Positions 37,782 to 47,832 of a stretch of 49,905 bases of DNA are shown piece by piece. Below the pieces are notes generated by a model that did no database searches, was not told the DNA's origin, and was given only the letters and a program-made list of their open reading frames with translations. Each line of letters starts with the position of its first letter. Position 1 is the stretch's first letter. Source of the stretch: Thermoplasmata archaeon (lineage in GTDB: Archaea > Thermoplasmatota > Thermoplasmata > Lutacidiplasmatales > UBA184); NCBI GenBank assembly GCA_030041175.1, contig JASHOK010000043.1, forward strand, positions 1 to 49,905, written 5' to 3'. Made by a program: the position numbers and the translations under genes.

Positions 37782-40700
37782 TCACCTCCGCACCCATCGG
37801 CGGGTCCGCCACCAGCGGATCGTGAGCAGGATCGCGAGGAAGGCCACGGCGGGGATGATGGCGATCACGGTCCAGGCCCAGTCGGGCAGGACCGGCGGGG
37901 TGCCGACGTGAGGCCCCGAGACCGTGAGACCATTGGGGGCGCTCACGACCCCGGTCGGCACGGAAATGTCGGCGGATGCGACGGGGTTCCCCGTCGTGTT
38001 CACGGCCTGGGCCTGGACCACGACCGTGTCCGGCGGCATCGCAAATCCGGAGGTCGTCAGGGAGACCGAGAAGAGCAGGCTCTGTCCCGGCCCCAGACTC
38101 ACGGTGGCCGGGGCAGTCGCGGAATTCTCGAGCAGGGCGACGGTCCAACCGAGTTGCTCGAGCTGGACCTGGTTCACCACGCTCACCACCGCGCTGTAGG
38201 GCGTATTCCCCGTGTTGTCGACCGTGAACTGCACCGTGGCGGACCGGGGGGCCACGGTGGCGCCGGACGGATCCGCCGTCACCGAGATCGCCGGCACCGG
38301 GATGACGTTCACGACCGGCGACGGGGACGAGGTGCCGATCACGGTGTTCGGACTTGCGGCCAGCATCGCGCCGAGCGCAACCGGGGCGTGGTTCGTGGTC
38401 GCGCCGTAGGGCACGCGCACCACCACCGTTCCACCCCCGGTGGAGTTCCCCGGCCCGACGCCCAGCGTAATGGTCGCGGGGCTGAAGGTGAAGTTCCAAC
38501 TCGACGGGTCGCCGTAGAACCGGATCGTCACGGGAGTGTTCCCCGTGTTCGTCACCGTGAAGGAGAACGTTGCGATCCCGCCGGCCGGCACGGTCGCGGA
38601 GGCCGGAGGCAGCGTCGCGATCACCACCGACCGGGTGTAGGAGGGCACGAGCGCCAGGCTGGTCGCCTGGTTGCCGAGCAGTAACGAGACGGAGGCCGAC
38701 GCGGTCGTCGGCACCGATTGGCCCGCGATGAGGGCCGTCCCGTTACCTACCACGGTCCAAGTTCCCTGGGGAAGCACCCAACTGGTGGCCGTGCCGAGCC
38801 CGACGCCGACGGAGGTCCAGGACAGACCGGCCGAGCTCTTCCACGTCACGTTGCCGGTGGTCAGTGACGAGAGGCCCGACGGCGGAGTCAGTGTGAGCGT
38901 GTCGGTCCACGCCGGCGACAGCGGGATGCTCACGGCCACGGACGGGAACGGCACCGTGACCTGTACGAGCGCTGCATAGACCCCGGCGCCGGAGCCCGCG
39001 GTGGCGTACACCGTGTACACTCCTGGGAGAACGGCCGCCGAGAATGCGCCGTTCGTGGTCGTGACCGTGGTACTGTTCGTGGATGGATAGGGTCCCATCA
39101 GTCGGACGGTCGCGGAGATCGTCAGCGGTCCGCCATTCCAGTACAACTGGCCGGAGATGCCCGCGTTGTGGTACACCACGGTGAGCGGTATGGCGCAGGT
39201 GGAGGCGGACGTGCCGACGGAGCAGGTGGTCCCCGCGACGACGGTATACGTGGCGTACCGCAGCACGCCGCCCACGGTCGTTGCGAGAGTGACATTCACG
39301 TACGGCGTGTAGGTTGCCGGTCCCGGCAGGTTGAGAGCGACCGTCCCATTGGTCGAGAGGGAGTAGAGCTGTACTCCCGAGGGCCCGGTCCAGTACACGG
39401 GCACGGACAGTGGCAAGGTGCCCCCACCGGTGCCCACCAGCGTCGCCACTACGGGAACGCCCGACCCGAGCGTGACGGTCGGCGTCGTGACCCCGGTCGC
39501 GTTCACGGTGACGATCGTGAGCGTTGTGTAGTTGACGCCGCTGGCCGAGGCGGACCCGTAGACCGAGTACGATCCGGGCGATATTCGGTACCCGGACAGG
39601 AACGTCGAACCGGCGACGGTGAAGTTGAAGGGCGGCCCGTAGATGCGCAGCTGGACCGACGAGGCCGTCACACCGGCCGGCAACGACAGCTTGCCCGTCG
39701 CGGTCACCTGGCGGTAGAGCTGAACGCTCAGGTTGGTCGGACTGATACCTACCGGTAACGTGACGTTGATCGTTTCGGGCGGCTGTAAGACGCCGGTTCC
39801 GGATGCGGGCGGGGCCCACGCCGTGATCTGGTAGGGCCCGGGCGCAAGCGAGACGGAGAACGACGATCCGCCCGTAACGGTCAGGCTCTGGGCCGGTGGG
39901 CCGGTCGCGGTGGCGTTCAGCCGAAGCGTTCCGCCGGAGGGGAGGCCGGTCACGGTGACCTGGAGGGTGACGTTCAGCAGCGGCACGACGACCCGGGTCA
40001 GGCTCGTGAGCTCTCCCACGGAAAGGCTACAGGCCTGGTACGCGCCGAAGCCGGTCGCCGAGGCCGATAAACAGTAGGTCGTCGACGGCTGCGCCGTCGG
40101 CAACAGGAAGCTGATGTTGCCGTTCGCCGCGGTGAGCGTGCTCAAGGTAGCGCCCGTGGGATTGACCGTCAGGTGCACCTCGCCGGCCTGGACCGGATAG
40201 AAGGCTCCCGAGGGCACTAGCGCACCGAGCGTCGTGGCGAAGGTGTAGGCCTTGCTGAGCGGCAGAGAGATCGTCGTCGCCCGGTCGAGGTCGACGTAAC
40301 CGACGGCTGAGAAGTTGCCCACCGTTGGAGCGACCTGGGTGGCGAGCGCCTGCACGCTGTAGTCGCCGGCCGGTGCGTAGACGGACCAGGTTCCGCTGCT
40401 GTTGGCAAAGAACGTGAGCTCATTCCCCGACGACCCGTACAGGGAGATCTGGGTCGCACTGACCTCGCTGCTGAGGATACCCGAGGGCAGGGAGGACTGT
40501 CCGGAGAGGAGCACCGACGTCGACAGCTGGAGCGGAGCCACGGCGATGGCGGACCCGGTACTCGGGAGGTAGGCGCTCTCAAAGCCGGCGAGGAACGTCG
40601 AGCCGACCGGCCCGTATCCGTAGATCGAGTAATTGCCGGCCGGGATCGTGGCGTGGACCGTGCCGGTGGCATCGCTCGTGAAGACCAGGGCGTCCGAGGG

Positions 40701-43700
40701 CCGGGGGGCCTGATTGGCCGACGAACCGACCGTCGAGCGAATCGGTGTCAGTCGGACGGTGAAACCGGGGACCGGCGCTCCGCCGGTCTCGACTTCGAAA
40801 CTGATCGAGACGACCGGAACCAGCGTCAGGGACTGCGTCAGGGTCCGGTTGGTCGTGGAGTTGAGCTCCACCGCCGTCGCATTGCTCGCCAGGTTGGCGC
40901 CGCTCGTAGCGCGAACGGAGAAGTTACCGGGCACCAGGTTCGAGAAGTCGTAGCCCCCGGAGGCGTTCGTGACCGTCGTCTCCGAGAACCCCGTGGCATT
41001 CGAGACCGTCACCGTCGCGCCCGGAACCAGGCTCCCAGACGCGAGAGAGACGGTTCCCTTGAGCTGGGACGGGACCAGTCCCGCCGTGGCATTGGCCGCG
41101 CCGCCCGCGGGCACGGCCACCTGGCCCACCGAGAAGGTAACGCCGGCGGTTCGGACCGTGTAGTTGTAGACCCCCGGCGCGACGTCCGTCAGCTGGAAGC
41201 TTCCATCGGCATCGGTCGTCGCCGTATAGTTTTGAAGGCCCGCGGCACTGAGCGTGACACTCGCGCCAACGGCCGGCGGGTCGACCGACGACATGTAGGT
41301 CTGGTTGCCGGTCGAGTTCCAGTAGACGAACCCGTTCACGGACCCCGGCTGAAGCACGATGTTCTGTGAGATCGGGACGCCCGTGAGGCTGAAGCCCAGG
41401 GCGGGCGCGACATACAGGTGAATCGAGTCGAGGAGCTCCGTGCCGTTCTGGTCGAGGCCCTGCAGGGTTCCGCTGGTCACGTTCAGCGTAACGTTCCCCG
41501 GCGGGAGGATGACGGAGTACGAGCCATCGGCGGAGGTCAGCACCGTCTGGTGGGGGATTCCCCAGCCGTCGTAGACGGTCAATCGGGCGCCGGCGACCGG
41601 GCTTCCGTTCGGCAGCGTCACGGTACCGGACAGCGGCTGACCCGGGTAGTACTCCAGGATCGCCTCTCCGCCGTTGAAGTAGCAGCTGGCGGCCAGGTTG
41701 GCCGTGCCGTTGGTCTTGGCGGCCATCGCTTCGGCATCGGGATAGTTGGTCGCGATGTCGCACGTGGAGGTCGAGGTCGTGGGCGTGGGCGAGTAGTAGG
41801 CCGTCTTGTAGGCCACTTCGAAGTGCTGGAGCATCCAGCCCGGCTCCGGAGTGTAGCTCGTGAGCGAGCCCTCCAGACCCGGGATCCCCGGGCTCAGGCC
41901 GATGTCGGTCCCGTTGTAGCCCATGTAGATCCGGTAGATCATCGAGTTGTAGAACGGGGCGAGCTGGTTCAGGACGTAGTTCACGACGGAAACGCCGGCC
42001 GGCACCTGGTCGACCGGGTAGAGGTTCCCGTCCGAGCCCTCGGCCTCGATCGTGTAGTAGGTGGTCGGCGCGCCGTCCGCCCCGATGACGCGGCCGGTCA
42101 GCTCGGCCGGCGCGTAGTAGATTCCCGTGTCGGTGCCCGTGAACGGGTAAAGTCGGTCGTCGACCATGGCGTAGCGGATCGTCCACCCCGTGTACGATTG
42201 GATGTCGTTGTAGACCTCGGCCACGCCGTTCTCGTTCAGCGTGTTCGCGAGGAACCAGCTGACCGCGTCGTACATGGCGTTCGTCGGCGTGAGCGTGCTC
42301 GCGTCCACAGGCAGGTACCGCTCGGGGTGGTTCACGACGAGCGTCACGTCCGCCGACGTGTTGGCCAGGAGGGTGTGGAGCTCGCCCAGGTTGACGCCGT
42401 CCGAGGCGAGGATGGTGTTCAGTTGCGGAGGCAGATACGCCAGACCCGATGCCTGCTGCTCGGCGGCGAGCAGGGTGGTGGCGAGGACGGCGATCGCGAG
42501 GGACTCGTTCTGGGCTAGCAGGAAATTCCCGGCGGCCGGGATGCCGTTCTGGAAATTGTCGGCGACCGAGGGATGCTGGCCTTCTGCGATCGCCTGGAAG
42601 CCGTAGTCCCACCAACTGATGAAGGCGGGACGGGAGGCGTAGGCCAGATTGGTATCTTGCGTCGCGAGCCAGTTGTACCCGGCTTCGTCATACTGGTTCG
42701 GAGTGTCGAGGTCGATCCCCGAGGCCCCGAGATAGAAGCTGGACGCGTTGCTCGAGTTGGTCTGGAGGAAGGACGGCAGGGTGTCGTAGACCTGGGTGCT
42801 GTAGCCGGCCTTGGTGTTGTACGGAATCCCGCCATCGATGGAGTACCAGACATTGGGCACGACCAAGGCGACGACGAGCAGCATCACGAGCACATGCCGG
42901 GCCTTGAACGACCGCCGGAATGCCGTCAGCGTCCCCCGGCTGCCGGCCAGCGACTCGGTGGACCGCCGGAGTTGCGAGTACCCGGCCACATCGAGGATGA
43001 TCAGGAGCGCCTCGGCGGGAAGCAGTGCGAAGGCCGGGGAGCCGACGTAGAAGAATTTGGACGCCGAAATCGGCAGAAAGATGCTGACGATCGCAAAGAC
43101 GACGAAGAGCGTGTGCTCCCGTCGGAACCTCTCGCGAGCGAGCTTCAGCACGAACAGTGCGAGTCCGACAAAGGCGAGGAAGAAGGTCAGGACGCCGTAC
43201 GAGATGATCAGCGCGTCAAAGGAGGGCGCCTGTGCCTCCGCGACGGTGGAATAGATCAGGGTCTTGGCAAAGTAGCCCTGCCCGGTGATCAACGTCTGGA
43301 ACGACGCGGGTGCAAGGAAGTCGACGATGCCCAGGCCGGCCACGACCACTCCGGCGAGGACGGGGACGGTGACGACCCACGGATATTGCCGAAGCAGGAC
43401 GAACGGCAGCAGCGCAATGAGCGCTCCGAAGTAAATGAGCAACGGAAGGTCGAACCAGGTGGCGAAGAGACCCTGGCCCAGATAGTACGGCACGGCCATC
43501 GGGAAGCCGATGATGCCCGCGATCCAGGTCACGACGTAGAGATTGACGGAATCCACGCGCCGGATCCGCTCGACCACCATGATGACAGCGAGGAAGATGA
43601 TCACAATCGCAACGGCGAGCGGGTAGCCCTGCCACGCCAGCGCGAGGGCTCCCAGGGACACCCCGGAGAAGACCGCCCACTTGACGGCCTTCTGCTCCTG

Positions 43701-44345
43701 TCGGAGGATCTGCCGGAGCCCGGCCAGGACCTCCCGCGGATGTCGGAACGACTGAATGTAGGTCTTGGTGCTGACGGCCTTCGCCGTTCGCAGGTAGGCG
43801 TAGAAGTAGATCAGGATGAAAAAAGTGTAAAATGTGAGGTAGTTGGCGTAGCCCAGGTCGGCGGCCTGGATGCTGCCGACGACCCAAGGATAGGTCAGCG
43901 CAGCGACCATACCCATCCGCTTGGAGCTGATCTCCTTCCCGATGAGGTAGATCGGGAACACCGTCAGGGCGGACCAGAGTGGTGAGTCGAGGTTCAGGAT
44001 GAACGCCGCGGCGTTCGTCGCGTTCCCGCCGAAGATCGGGGCGAACAGGAGGCCGAGAATCGCGTTCATCCAGTCGAACAGCGGTTCCCGGGGGTTGAGC
44101 GCCCCGAGCGGGTACTTGAGCAGCGGGTCGTGGATCAGGTTCCGATGATTGGTAAGGATGAACTCGGTGACTCTCCAGTGGTAGTACGAGTCCGAGCCGC
44201 CTCCGTAGACGTACAGCCAGCCATACTGTTCGAAGACGCTGAGCGTGAAAATCGTGCGTACCAGGAATGCGAGCCCGAACGCGGCGAGCAGCAGGGTGGT
44301 GGTCCAGCCATACCGGCTCCACCAACTGCCTGATTCCGAATCCAT
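37782..44345 (-). CDS. aglB: AglB/STT3-family oligosaccharyltransferase with giant extracellular C-terminal extension (2187 aa)
   Basis: N-terminal polytopic domain (YVYGGGSDSYYHWRVTEF), catalytic ISWWDYGFQAIAEGQHPSVADN motif; from about aa 900, repeated carboxypeptidase-regulatory-like beta domains (LSGTVTLPNGSPVAGARLTVYDGWG...), late CARDB/NEW3-like domains, C-terminal TM. Confidence 0.88.
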   Translation of the reverse strand: MDSESGSWWSRYGWTTTLLLAAFGLAFLVRTIFTLSVFEQYGWLYVYGGGSDSYYHWRVTEFILTNHRNLIHDPLLKYPLGALNPREPLFDWMNAILGLLFAPIFGGNATNAAAFILNLDSPLWSALTVFPIYLIGKEISSKRMGMVAALTYPWVVGSIQAADLGYANYLTFYTFFILIYFYAYLRTAKAVSTKTYIQSFRHPREVLAGLRQILRQEQKAVKWAVFSGVSLGALALAWQGYPLAVAIVIIFLAVIMVVERIRRVDSVNLYVVTWIAGIIGFPMAVPYYLGQGLFATWFDLPLLIYFGALIALLPFVLLRQYPWVVTVPVLAGVVVAGLGIVDFLAPASFQTLITGQGYFAKTLIYSTVAEAQAPSFDALIISYGVLTFFLAFVGLALFVLKLARERFRREHTLFVVFAIVSIFLPISASKFFYVGSPAFALLPAEALLIILDVAGYSQLRRSTESLAGSRGTLTAFRRSFKARHVLVMLLVVALVVPNVWYSIDGGIPYNTKAGYSTQVYDTLPSFLQTNSSNASSFYLGASGIDLDTPNQYDEAGYNWLATQDTNLAYASRPAFISWWDYGFQAIAEGQHPSVADNFQNGIPAAGNFLLAQNESLAIAVLATTLLAAEQQASGLAYLPPQLNTILASDGVNLGELHTLLANTSADVTLVVNHPERYLPVDASTLTPTNAMYDAVSWFLANTLNENGVAEVYNDIQSYTGWTIRYAMVDDRLYPFTGTDTGIYYAPAELTGRVIGADGAPTTYYTIEAEGSDGNLYPVDQVPAGVSVVNYVLNQLAPFYNSMIYRIYMGYNGTDIGLSPGIPGLEGSLTSYTPEPGWMLQHFEVAYKTAYYSPTPTTSTSTCDIATNYPDAEAMAAKTNGTANLAASCYFNGGEAILEYYPGQPLSGTVTLPNGSPVAGARLTVYDGWGIPHQTVLTSADGSYSVILPPGNVTLNVTSGTLQGLDQNGTELLDSIHLYVAPALGFSLTGVPISQNIVLQPGSVNGFVYWNSTGNQTYMSSVDPPAVGASVTLSAAGLQNYTATTDADGSFQLTDVAPGVYNYTVRTAGVTFSVGQVAVPAGGAANATAGLVPSQLKGTVSLASGSLVPGATVTVSNATGFSETTVTNASGGYDFSNLVPGNFSVRATSGANLASNATAVELNSTTNRTLTQSLTLVPVVSISFEVETGGAPVPGFTVRLTPIRSTVGSSANQAPRPSDALVFTSDATGTVHATIPAGNYSIYGYGPVGSTFLAGFESAYLPSTGSAIAVAPLQLSTSVLLSGQSSLPSGILSSEVSATQISLYGSSGNELTFFANSSGTWSVYAPAGDYSVQALATQVAPTVGNFSAVGYVDLDRATTISLPLSKAYTFATTLGALVPSGAFYPVQAGEVHLTVNPTGATLSTLTAANGNISFLLPTAQPSTTYCLSASATGFGAYQACSLSVGELTSLTRVVVPLLNVTLQVTVTGLPSGGTLRLNATATGPPAQSLTVTGGSSFSVSLAPGPYQITAWAPPASGTGVLQPPETINVTLPVGISPTNLSVQLYRQVTATGKLSLPAGVTASSVQLRIYGPPFNFTVAGSTFLSGYRISPGSYSVYGSASASGVNYTTLTIVTVNATGVTTPTVTLGSGVPVVATLVGTGGGTLPLSVPVYWTGPSGVQLYSLSTNGTVALNLPGPATYTPYVNVTLATTVGGVLRYATYTVVAGTTCSVGTSASTCAIPLTVVYHNAGISGQLYWNGGPLTISATVRLMGPYPSTNSTTVTTTNGAFSAAVLPGVYTVYATAGSGAGVYAALVQVTVPFPSVAVSIPLSPAWTDTLTLTPPSGLSSLTTGNVTWKSSAGLSWTSVGVGLGTATSWVLPQGTWTVVGNGTALIAGQSVPTTASASVSLLLGNQATSLALVPSYTRSVVIATLPPASATVPAGGIATFSFTVTNTGNTPVTIRFYGDPSSWNFTFSPATITLGVGPGNSTGGGTVVVRVPYGATTNHAPVALGAMLAASPNTVIGTSSPSPVVNVIPVPAISVTADPSGATVAPRSATVQFTVDNTGNTPYSAVVSVVNQVQLEQLGWTVALLENSATAPATVSLGPGQSLLFSVSLTTSGFAMPPDTVVVQAQAVNTTGNPVASADISVPTGVVSAPNGLTVSGPHVGTPPVLPDWAWTVIAIIPAVAFLAILLTIRWWRTRRWVRR

Positions 44346-44392
44346 CCTCGGCCGGATCTCCCGAACCGGCGGGCCGCGCAGACGGGGACCGG

Positions 44393-44399
44393 TATAAAT
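44393..44399 (-). promoter_or_regulatory. TATA box upstream of aglB-like gene
   Basis: minus strand gatttatacc about 50 nt before the ATG. Confidence 0.55.
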
Positions 44400-44447
44400 C
44401 CTTTGGCAATTTTTCTCGCCGGTAAACGCCCCGGCACGGGGACAAAC

Positions 44448-44987
44448 TTACGAGACCACGCGGAACGCGTAGTAGGCGCGTCCGTCGGGTAACTCGAACG
44501 GCTCGATCCGGACCCGCATGCCGATGCGGCAGGCGGCCCACTCGACGCCCTGGATCCGACCGAAGATCCGGAGCGGGGACCCATCCAGCTCCACGAGACC
44601 CACGACGCGGGGCAGCTCTCCTTCGAGCCCGGACGGCGCGCCCGCCAGGATCGCACTGAAGGCGTAGATGCGGCCGGTCTGCGGAAGGTCGACCCACTCC
44701 AGGTCGGAGGTGTGGCAGGTCGGGCAGACGATCCGGGGCGGCCAGAGGACCCGTCCATCCTTCCGACAGCGGGTGGTGAGGAACCGGCCCTCGCGCAGGC
44801 CGTCGAAGAACGGAGCGAGCCGGGTCTGTGCCGGCGACTCCGCCGGATAGAGATCGAGCAGATACGGGAGCCGAGCCGGCCGGTCCCCGGACGCCGCCGG
44901 GGCCTGGGCGGGTTCCGCCGTGGAGGGCTTGGCCTTCCGCGACCGCGGCCGCTTGCGGGGGACGACCTCGACCACCGCACCGGACAC
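44448..44987 (-). CDS. DUF35-type zinc-ribbon/OB-fold protein (thiolase partner)
   Basis: CRKDGRVLWPPRIVCPTCHTSDLEWVDLPQTGRIYAFSAI. Confidence 0.88.
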   Translation of the reverse strand: MSGAVVEVVPRKRPRSRKAKPSTAEPAQAPAASGDRPARLPYLLDLYPAESPAQTRLAPFFDGLREGRFLTTRCRKDGRVLWPPRIVCPTCHTSDLEWVDLPQTGRIYAFSAILAGAPSGLEGELPRVVGLVELDGSPLRIFGRIQGVEWAACRIGMRVRIEPFELPDGRAYYAFRVVS

Positions 44988-44991
44988 CGGG

Positions 44992-46173
44992 CTAGCCCCC
45001 TCGCTCGTAGACCATCAGGGAATGCACGTTCGCGCTTCCGCTCAGGTTGTGCACCATCGCCCATTCGGGATCCGGAACCTGACGAGCCGGGTCCACCCGA
45101 TGCGCGAACTGGTCGCTGACCTCGACCGCCTGGGCGATACCGGTGGCGCCGAGCGGATGACCGCAGCCCAGGAGACCGCCCCGAGGGTTCACGACGACGT
45201 CGCCCCCGAGCCCCGATCGGCCATCGGCGGCGAACTGTCCACCCTCCCCCGGCCCACAGAAACCGATCGCCTCGTACTCGATGACCTCGGAGATGGAGAA
45301 GCAGTCGTGCAGTTCGGCGAGGTCCACGTCCCCCGGTCCGATGCCCGCGGACCGAAACGCTTCCCGGGAGGCCCGGGTCAGGCCCGTCCAGTCGGTCAGT
45401 GAGGCCATGTTCGCGAGGTTGTGGAAATCCGCGTACTGCCCCGAGCCCCGGATCCACGCGGGCACATCCGTAAACTCCCGAACGCGCTCCTCGGCGGCGA
45501 GAACGACCGCCCCCGCCCCATCGGTCATCGACGAGCAGTCTCCCAGCCGAAGGGGGGGAGCGACCATCGGCAACCGGAGCAGCTTCTCGCGGTCGAACCT
45601 CTTCTCGTAGAACTGGGCCACGGGATTGGCGTTGGCGAACCGGTGGTTCTTCTCCGAAACCGCGGCGAGCTGCTCTTCCGTGGTCCCGTGCTCAAGCATG
45701 TGCCGCTGAGCGACCATGGCGAAGAACGGAGGGGCGGTCAGCCCATGCGCGGCGTCCCACGGACGGTCCAATACGCAGGCCATTGCCGAGTTGGCCTCGG
45801 CCATGTCCGGCAGATTCATCTTCTCCACACCCACGGCCACGGCCACATCCGAAAGACCCGCGCGGATCGCCGCGTAGGCGCTGCGGATGGCCGACTGCCC
45901 GGAGGCGCAGGCCAGCTCGTTCCGCTGAACGATCCGGTGCGGCGCGAGTCCCATCTGTTCGGCGACCAGCGGGGCCACATGGGACTGGAACGCAAAGCGC
46001 TCGGGTTCCGCCGCTCCGACGAAGAGGCTGTCGACATCGGCGGCGCGGAGATTCGGTACGCTCCGAAACAGCACTTCGCCGGCCTCTTGGGCCAGTTCGG
46101 CCCAGGTGACCCCCCGGACGCCGAACTTCGTGAGTCCGCCACCGACGACCGCCACCTCGCGGGAGCCGCTCAC
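44992..46173 (-). CDS. Thiolase-superfamily protein (acetyl-CoA acetyltransferase-like)
   Basis: ACASGQSAIRSAYAAIRAG, LHDCFSISEVIEYEAIG, NPRGGLLGCGHPLGATGIAQAVE; GTG start. Confidence 0.9.
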   Translation of the reverse strand: MSGSREVAVVGGGLTKFGVRGVTWAELAQEAGEVLFRSVPNLRAADVDSLFVGAAEPERFAFQSHVAPLVAEQMGLAPHRIVQRNELACASGQSAIRSAYAAIRAGLSDVAVAVGVEKMNLPDMAEANSAMACVLDRPWDAAHGLTAPPFFAMVAQRHMLEHGTTEEQLAAVSEKNHRFANANPVAQFYEKRFDREKLLRLPMVAPPLRLGDCSSMTDGAGAVVLAAEERVREFTDVPAWIRGSGQYADFHNLANMASLTDWTGLTRASREAFRSAGIGPGDVDLAELHDCFSISEVIEYEAIGFCGPGEGGQFAADGRSGLGGDVVVNPRGGLLGCGHPLGATGIAQAVEVSDQFAHRVDPARQVPDPEWAMVHNLSGSANVHSLMVYERGG

Positions 46174-47306
46174 GGTCGATCCCCCGATCGGATCGCCGCT
46201 GCGACCCGTTCGCCGGCCTCGGACGTCGTGACGGTTCCGCCCTGGTCGTACGTGCGGGCACTTCCGTCTCCGAGCACTCGGCGGACCGCTCCCTCGAGAC
46301 GGTCGGCCTGGAGAGTCATCCGGGAATCGCTCCGCTGCTCTCCGAGCCACCGGAGCATCATCTCGATGGCGGAGAAGGTGGCGAACGGGTTGATCTCGTT
46401 CTTCCCCGCATGCTTGGGCGACGAGCCATGGACGGGCTCGAACATCGCATGCTGGGCACCGATGTTGCCTCCCGCCGCGAACCCCATTCCGCCCTGAAGT
46501 ACCGCGGCCAAATCTGTGACGATATCGCCGAACATGTTGGTCGTGACGACCACATCGTAGTGTTCCGGGTTCCGGACCATCCACTGGGTAAAGGCATCGA
46601 CGTAGGCGTACTCGCGTTCGACCTCCGGAAAGTCCGCTCCGACCTCCTCGAAGACCTCGCGGAAGAACTGGCATCCGCGGAGCACGTTCGCCTTGTCGAC
46701 ACAGGTGACCCGCCTCCGGTGGTCCTCGGGAGCCCCACGACCCCGTCGCTTCGAGAGATCGAAGGCGTACCGAATCACTCGCTCGGCACCTCGCCGGGTG
46801 ATCACTCGTGTGTCAATCGCCACTTCGGTCTGACCGCCCCGGTTCAGTGCCCCGCGAATCGGCGTGTACAGGCCCTCGGTATTCTCCCGGATGATCACGA
46901 AGTCGACGTTCTGCGGCGTCCAGACCTGCTTCCACTCCCCGCTGACCCGGTGCCGGACTCCGGGATAGAGGCGGCAGGGGCGCACGTTGGCGAAGAGGTC
47001 GAGTCCGAAGCGGAGACCAAAGATCAGTCCCGCTCCGGCAATGTCCCCGTTCGGCAGGGACACCCCGGGCCATCCGACCGCGCCCAGGAGCACCGCATCG
47101 GACGACCGGGCCGCCGCCTCGGCGCCGGGCGACCACTCGTGTCCGTGGTCGCGGAAGTAGGTCGCCCCGGCCTCGTACTCCTCCAGCGACCAGGGCGCAG
47201 CTTCGCCCTCGGCGAGCGCCTCCAGAACCCGACGGCCGGCTCGGATGACTTCCGGACCGGTCCCATCGCCGGGGAGCACCGCGATCCGATACGTGGCGTC
47301 CTTCAT
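46170..47306 (-). CDS. Isocitrate/isopropylmalate/homoisocitrate dehydrogenase family protein
   Basis: LPGDGTGPEVIRAGRRVLEAL, VIIRENTEGLYTPIRG, VVTTNMFGDIVTDLAAVLQGGMGFA. Confidence 0.9.
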   Translation of the reverse strand: MKDATYRIAVLPGDGTGPEVIRAGRRVLEALAEGEAAPWSLEEYEAGATYFRDHGHEWSPGAEAAARSSDAVLLGAVGWPGVSLPNGDIAGAGLIFGLRFGLDLFANVRPCRLYPGVRHRVSGEWKQVWTPQNVDFVIIRENTEGLYTPIRGALNRGGQTEVAIDTRVITRRGAERVIRYAFDLSKRRGRGAPEDHRRRVTCVDKANVLRGCQFFREVFEEVGADFPEVEREYAYVDAFTQWMVRNPEHYDVVVTTNMFGDIVTDLAAVLQGGMGFAAGGNIGAQHAMFEPVHGSSPKHAGKNEINPFATFSAIEMMLRWLGEQRSDSRMTLQADRLEGAVRRVLGDGSARTYDQGGTVTTSEAGERVAAAIRSGDRP

Positions 47307-47824
47307 CGAACGGGACCCGCCGTGCCCGTTGCCAGCTCGCGCTTCACCTTCTCGACGAGGCCACCGGCCTCGAGTAACTCGAGCAGATGCGAAGGAAGGG
47401 GCGGAAAGCTCACCGCAGCACCCGTCCGCGTATTCGAGACCCGACCGGCCTTCATCTCGATCCGGGCGGTATCGCCCGCTTCGAAGAGGGCGCGGACGCC
47501 CGGCGCCTCGATGGTCGGGATCCCGACGTTGATGGCGTTGCGGAAGAAGATGCGGGCAAAACTATCCGCAACGACCGCGCCGACCCCCATCGCCTTCAGG
47601 GCCTGGGGCGCGTGCTCCCGACTCGAGCCGCAACCGAGGTTGACCCCGGCCACGACAATGTCGCCCGGATGTGCGTTCGCAGCGAATTCGGGGAGCGCGA
47701 TCTCAAAGACGTGTTTCTTGAGCTCGTTGGGATCGATGACCGTGAGGTACTTTCCGCTGATGATCTGGTCGGTGTCGACGTCGTCCGGTAGCGTCCAGAC
47801 CCGGCCCTCGATGAGGTCCTGCAC
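47303..47824 (-). CDS. leuD: 3-isopropylmalate dehydratase/homoaconitase small subunit
   Basis: DDVDTDQIISGKYLT, NLGCGSSREHAPQALKAMGVGAVVADSFARIFFRNAINVG; GTG start. Confidence 0.92.
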   Translation of the reverse strand: MQDLIEGRVWTLPDDVDTDQIISGKYLTVIDPNELKKHVFEIALPEFAANAHPGDIVVAGVNLGCGSSREHAPQALKAMGVGAVVADSFARIFFRNAINVGIPTIEAPGVRALFEAGDTARIEMKAGRVSNTRTGAAVSFPPLPSHLLELLEAGGLVEKVKRELATGTAGPVR

Positions 47825-47832
47825 GGCCGCTC

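Noticed and set aside
37098-38684. 528-aa plus-strand ORF and other plus-strand ORFs inside the giant OST gene
   Set aside because: Out-of-frame translation of Thr/Ser-rich repeats on the opposite strand; Arg/Gly/His-rich with no motifs.
44429-44441. ccccggcacgggg hairpin near the DUF35 gene end as a terminator
   Set aside because: Only 5 bp and followed by a weak A/T tract across the aglB promoter; not strong enough to call.
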